DNA from: RGIG5612 sp964528825
GTDB lineage: Bacteria > Bacillota > Clostridia > Lachnospirales > Lachnospiraceae
Reading direction: 5' to 3'
Length of the DNA stretch: 64,000 nt
Assembly (NCBI GenBank): GCA_964528825.1
Contig: CAZGVB010000003.1
Span: 1-64,000 of the forward strand
The notes beneath the pieces are model-generated. The model did not search any database and had not been told where the DNA came from. It was given only the letters and a program-made list of their open reading frames with translations. Each line of letters opens with the position of its first letter. Within the stretch, counting starts at the first letter, position 1. Positions 62,855 through 64,000 of the stretch are shown here, piece after piece. A program made the position numbers and the translations under genes.

Positions 62855-64000
62855 ATGAAACCATATCCGGAAATGTCCAAGGACGAGCTCGCAAATGAGA
62901 TAGTTATACTTAAAGATGAATATAAAAGATTTCAGGAGCTTGATCTTAAGCTTGACATGAGCCGCGGAAAACCATGCAGGGCGCAGCTTGATCTTTCGAT
63001 GGGACTTATAGACGCGTTGAATTCGAATGCCGATCTTTCATGTGAAGACGGAACAGATTGCCGCAATTACGGTGTTCTTGAAGGCATTATGGAAGCAAGA
63101 GTGCTTATAGGAGATATGATGGAGAATAATCCGGAAAATGTACTCATTTTCGGAAATTCATCCTTAAATATCATGTATGATCAGATCTCGCGTTCGTTTT
63201 CACATGGTGTGATGGGAAATACACCGTGGTGCAAGCTGGATAAGGTAAAGTGGCTGTGTCCTGTTCCGGGATATGACAGACATTTTGCCATAACCGAATA
63301 TTTCAATATTGAGATGATACCGATACCTATGAGCCCGACAGGTCCGGATATGGATATGGTTGAAAAGCTGGTATCTGCGGATGAAACGATAAAGGGTATC
63401 TGGTGTTGTCCGAAATATTCCAATCCGCAGGGATATTCATACAGCGATGAGACTGTAAGAAGATTTGCAAAGCTAAGACCGGCTGCAAGGGATTTCAGGA
63501 TCTATTGGGACAATGCATATGGCGTACATCATCTTTATGATGATGATCAGGATTATTTGATCGAGATATTGGCCGAATGCAAGAGACAGGGCAATCCCGA
63601 TATGGTATATAAATTTTCTTCCACATCGAAGATCACTTTCCCGGGAAGCGGTATTGCGGCACTTGCTACCAGTGCAAACAATCTGGAAGATATTAAGCTC
63701 CAGATGTCACATCAGACTATAGGTCATGACAAGGTCAATCAATTGAGGCATGTACGTTTCTTTAAAGATATTCATGGCATGACAGAACATATGAAGAAGC
63801 ATGCTGACATAATACGACCGAAGTTTGAGGCAGTGGAGGAGATATTTGAGGAGAATCTCGGCGGTCTTGAAATAGCAGATTGGACGACACCTAAGGGCGG
63901 ATATTTTATAAGCTTTGACGGTATGGAGGGCACTGCAAAGGAGGTAGTTGATAAGGCGAATAAGGCCGGAGTGAAGCTTACCGGAGCAGGCGCTACATGG
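62855..64000 (+). CDS. Aminotransferase class I subgroup (aspartate aminotransferase-like), 3' truncated by window
   Basis: An open frame of 382 residues from ATG 62855 (after AAAGGAGA) to the right edge, with no stop inside the window. The start MKPYPEMSKDELANE leads to LDMSRGKPCRAQLDLS, then NYGVLEGI, FGNSSLNIMYDQI, CPVPGYDRHFAI and WCCPKYSNPQGYSYS. IYWDNAYGVHHL is followed by the PLP-lysine region KFSSTSKITFPGSG near residue 255, and KGGYFISFDG near 348. These fit the Corynebacterium AspT-like subgroup (PF12897 type, about 430 residues), so about 50 residues are missing. It probably makes aspartate or alanine. Confidence 0.88.
   Translation, partial: MKPYPEMSKDELANEIVILKDEYKRFQELDLKLDMSRGKPCRAQLDLSMGLIDALNSNADLSCEDGTDCRNYGVLEGIMEARVLIGDMMENNPENVLIFGNSSLNIMYDQISRSFSHGVMGNTPWCKLDKVKWLCPVPGYDRHFAITEYFNIEMIPIPMSPTGPDMDMVEKLVSADETIKGIWCCPKYSNPQGYSYSDETVRRFAKLRPAARDFRIYWDNAYGVHHLYDDDQDYLIEILAECKRQGNPDMVYKFSSTSKITFPGSGIAALATSANNLEDIKLQMSHQTIGHDKVNQLRHVRFFKDIHGMTEHMKKHADIIRPKFEAVEEIFEENLGGLEIADWTTPKGGYFISFDGMEGTAKEVVDKANKAGVKLTGAGATW

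Overview
The window (about 43% G+C by eye, no insertion sequences, rRNA operons or CRISPR arrays seen) looks like the chromosome of a strictly anaerobic, low-GC Gram-positive bacterium of the Clostridia, most likely Lachnospiraceae. The grounds are Gram-positive gene order (pyrH-frr-uppS-cdsA-dxr-rseP-ispG-polC; der-plsY-gpsA), PolC-type DNA polymerase, split transketolase, an oxygen-sensitive class III ribonucleotide reductase and several radical-SAM enzymes. The species cannot be fixed from the sequence alone.

Layout. 1-8427: leucyl-tRNA synthetase, a P-type ATPase, then a polyprenyl-phosphate sugar transferase and two family-2 glycosyltransferases. 8574-8645: tRNA-Glu on the minus strand. 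8876-29798: an accessory catabolic island. 30167-36720: yebC, a PDZ/radical-SAM DUF512 protein, der, plsY, gpsA and a membrane-anchored MutS-like ATPase. 36936-44154: PHP phosphoesterase, copper ATPase fused to a CopZ-like domain, L,D-transpeptidase, lipoprotein, YraN and NrdG. 44385-47955: NrdD with a fused glutaredoxin-like tail, followed by a thioredoxin-reductase-like flavoprotein. 48074-58500: pyrH to polC cluster. 58570-64000: ferredoxin-nitroreductase, MoaE-like protein, transketolase pair, membrane protein, thioesterase and a truncated aminotransferase.

The catabolic island reads as an anaerobic pyrogallol/phloroglucinol (gallate, flavonoid and tannin breakdown) pathway. The plus-strand molybdenum enzyme at 26633-29161 resembles pyrogallol-phloroglucinol transhydroxylase. 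The minus-strand operon 19226->13282 supplies two cyclase-family hydrolases (dihydrophloroglucinol cyclohydrolase candidates), an SDR (phloroglucinol reductase candidate), a BKACE enzyme (triacetate acetoacetate-lyase candidate), a 3-hydroxyacyl-CoA-dehydrogenase-like enzyme (3-hydroxy-5-oxohexanoate dehydrogenase candidate) and a thiolase. A separate acetyl-CoA hydrolase/CoA-transferase unit can activate acetoacetate, and an AspT-like permease may import the substrate. Three regulators (one LysR, two PucR) sit in and beside it. The expected flow is pyrogallol -> phloroglucinol -> dihydrophloroglucinol -> 3-hydroxy-5-oxohexanoate -> triacetate -> acetoacetate/acetoacetyl-CoA -> acetyl-CoA.

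The most unusual points: (i) both transhydroxylase small-subunit homologues have lost iron-sulfur ligands. The one beside the catalytic gene keeps one cysteine in the ferredoxin-like half; the orphan paralogue keeps about five ligand-position cysteines. (ii) The second cyclase has Cys in place of the metal-binding Asp. (iii) A cytoplasmic BspA-type leucine-rich-repeat protein is embedded in the cluster. (iv) PolC lacks the exonuclease insert. (v) NrdD carries a redoxin tail. (vi) A CopA-CopZ fusion contains an internal ribosome binding site.
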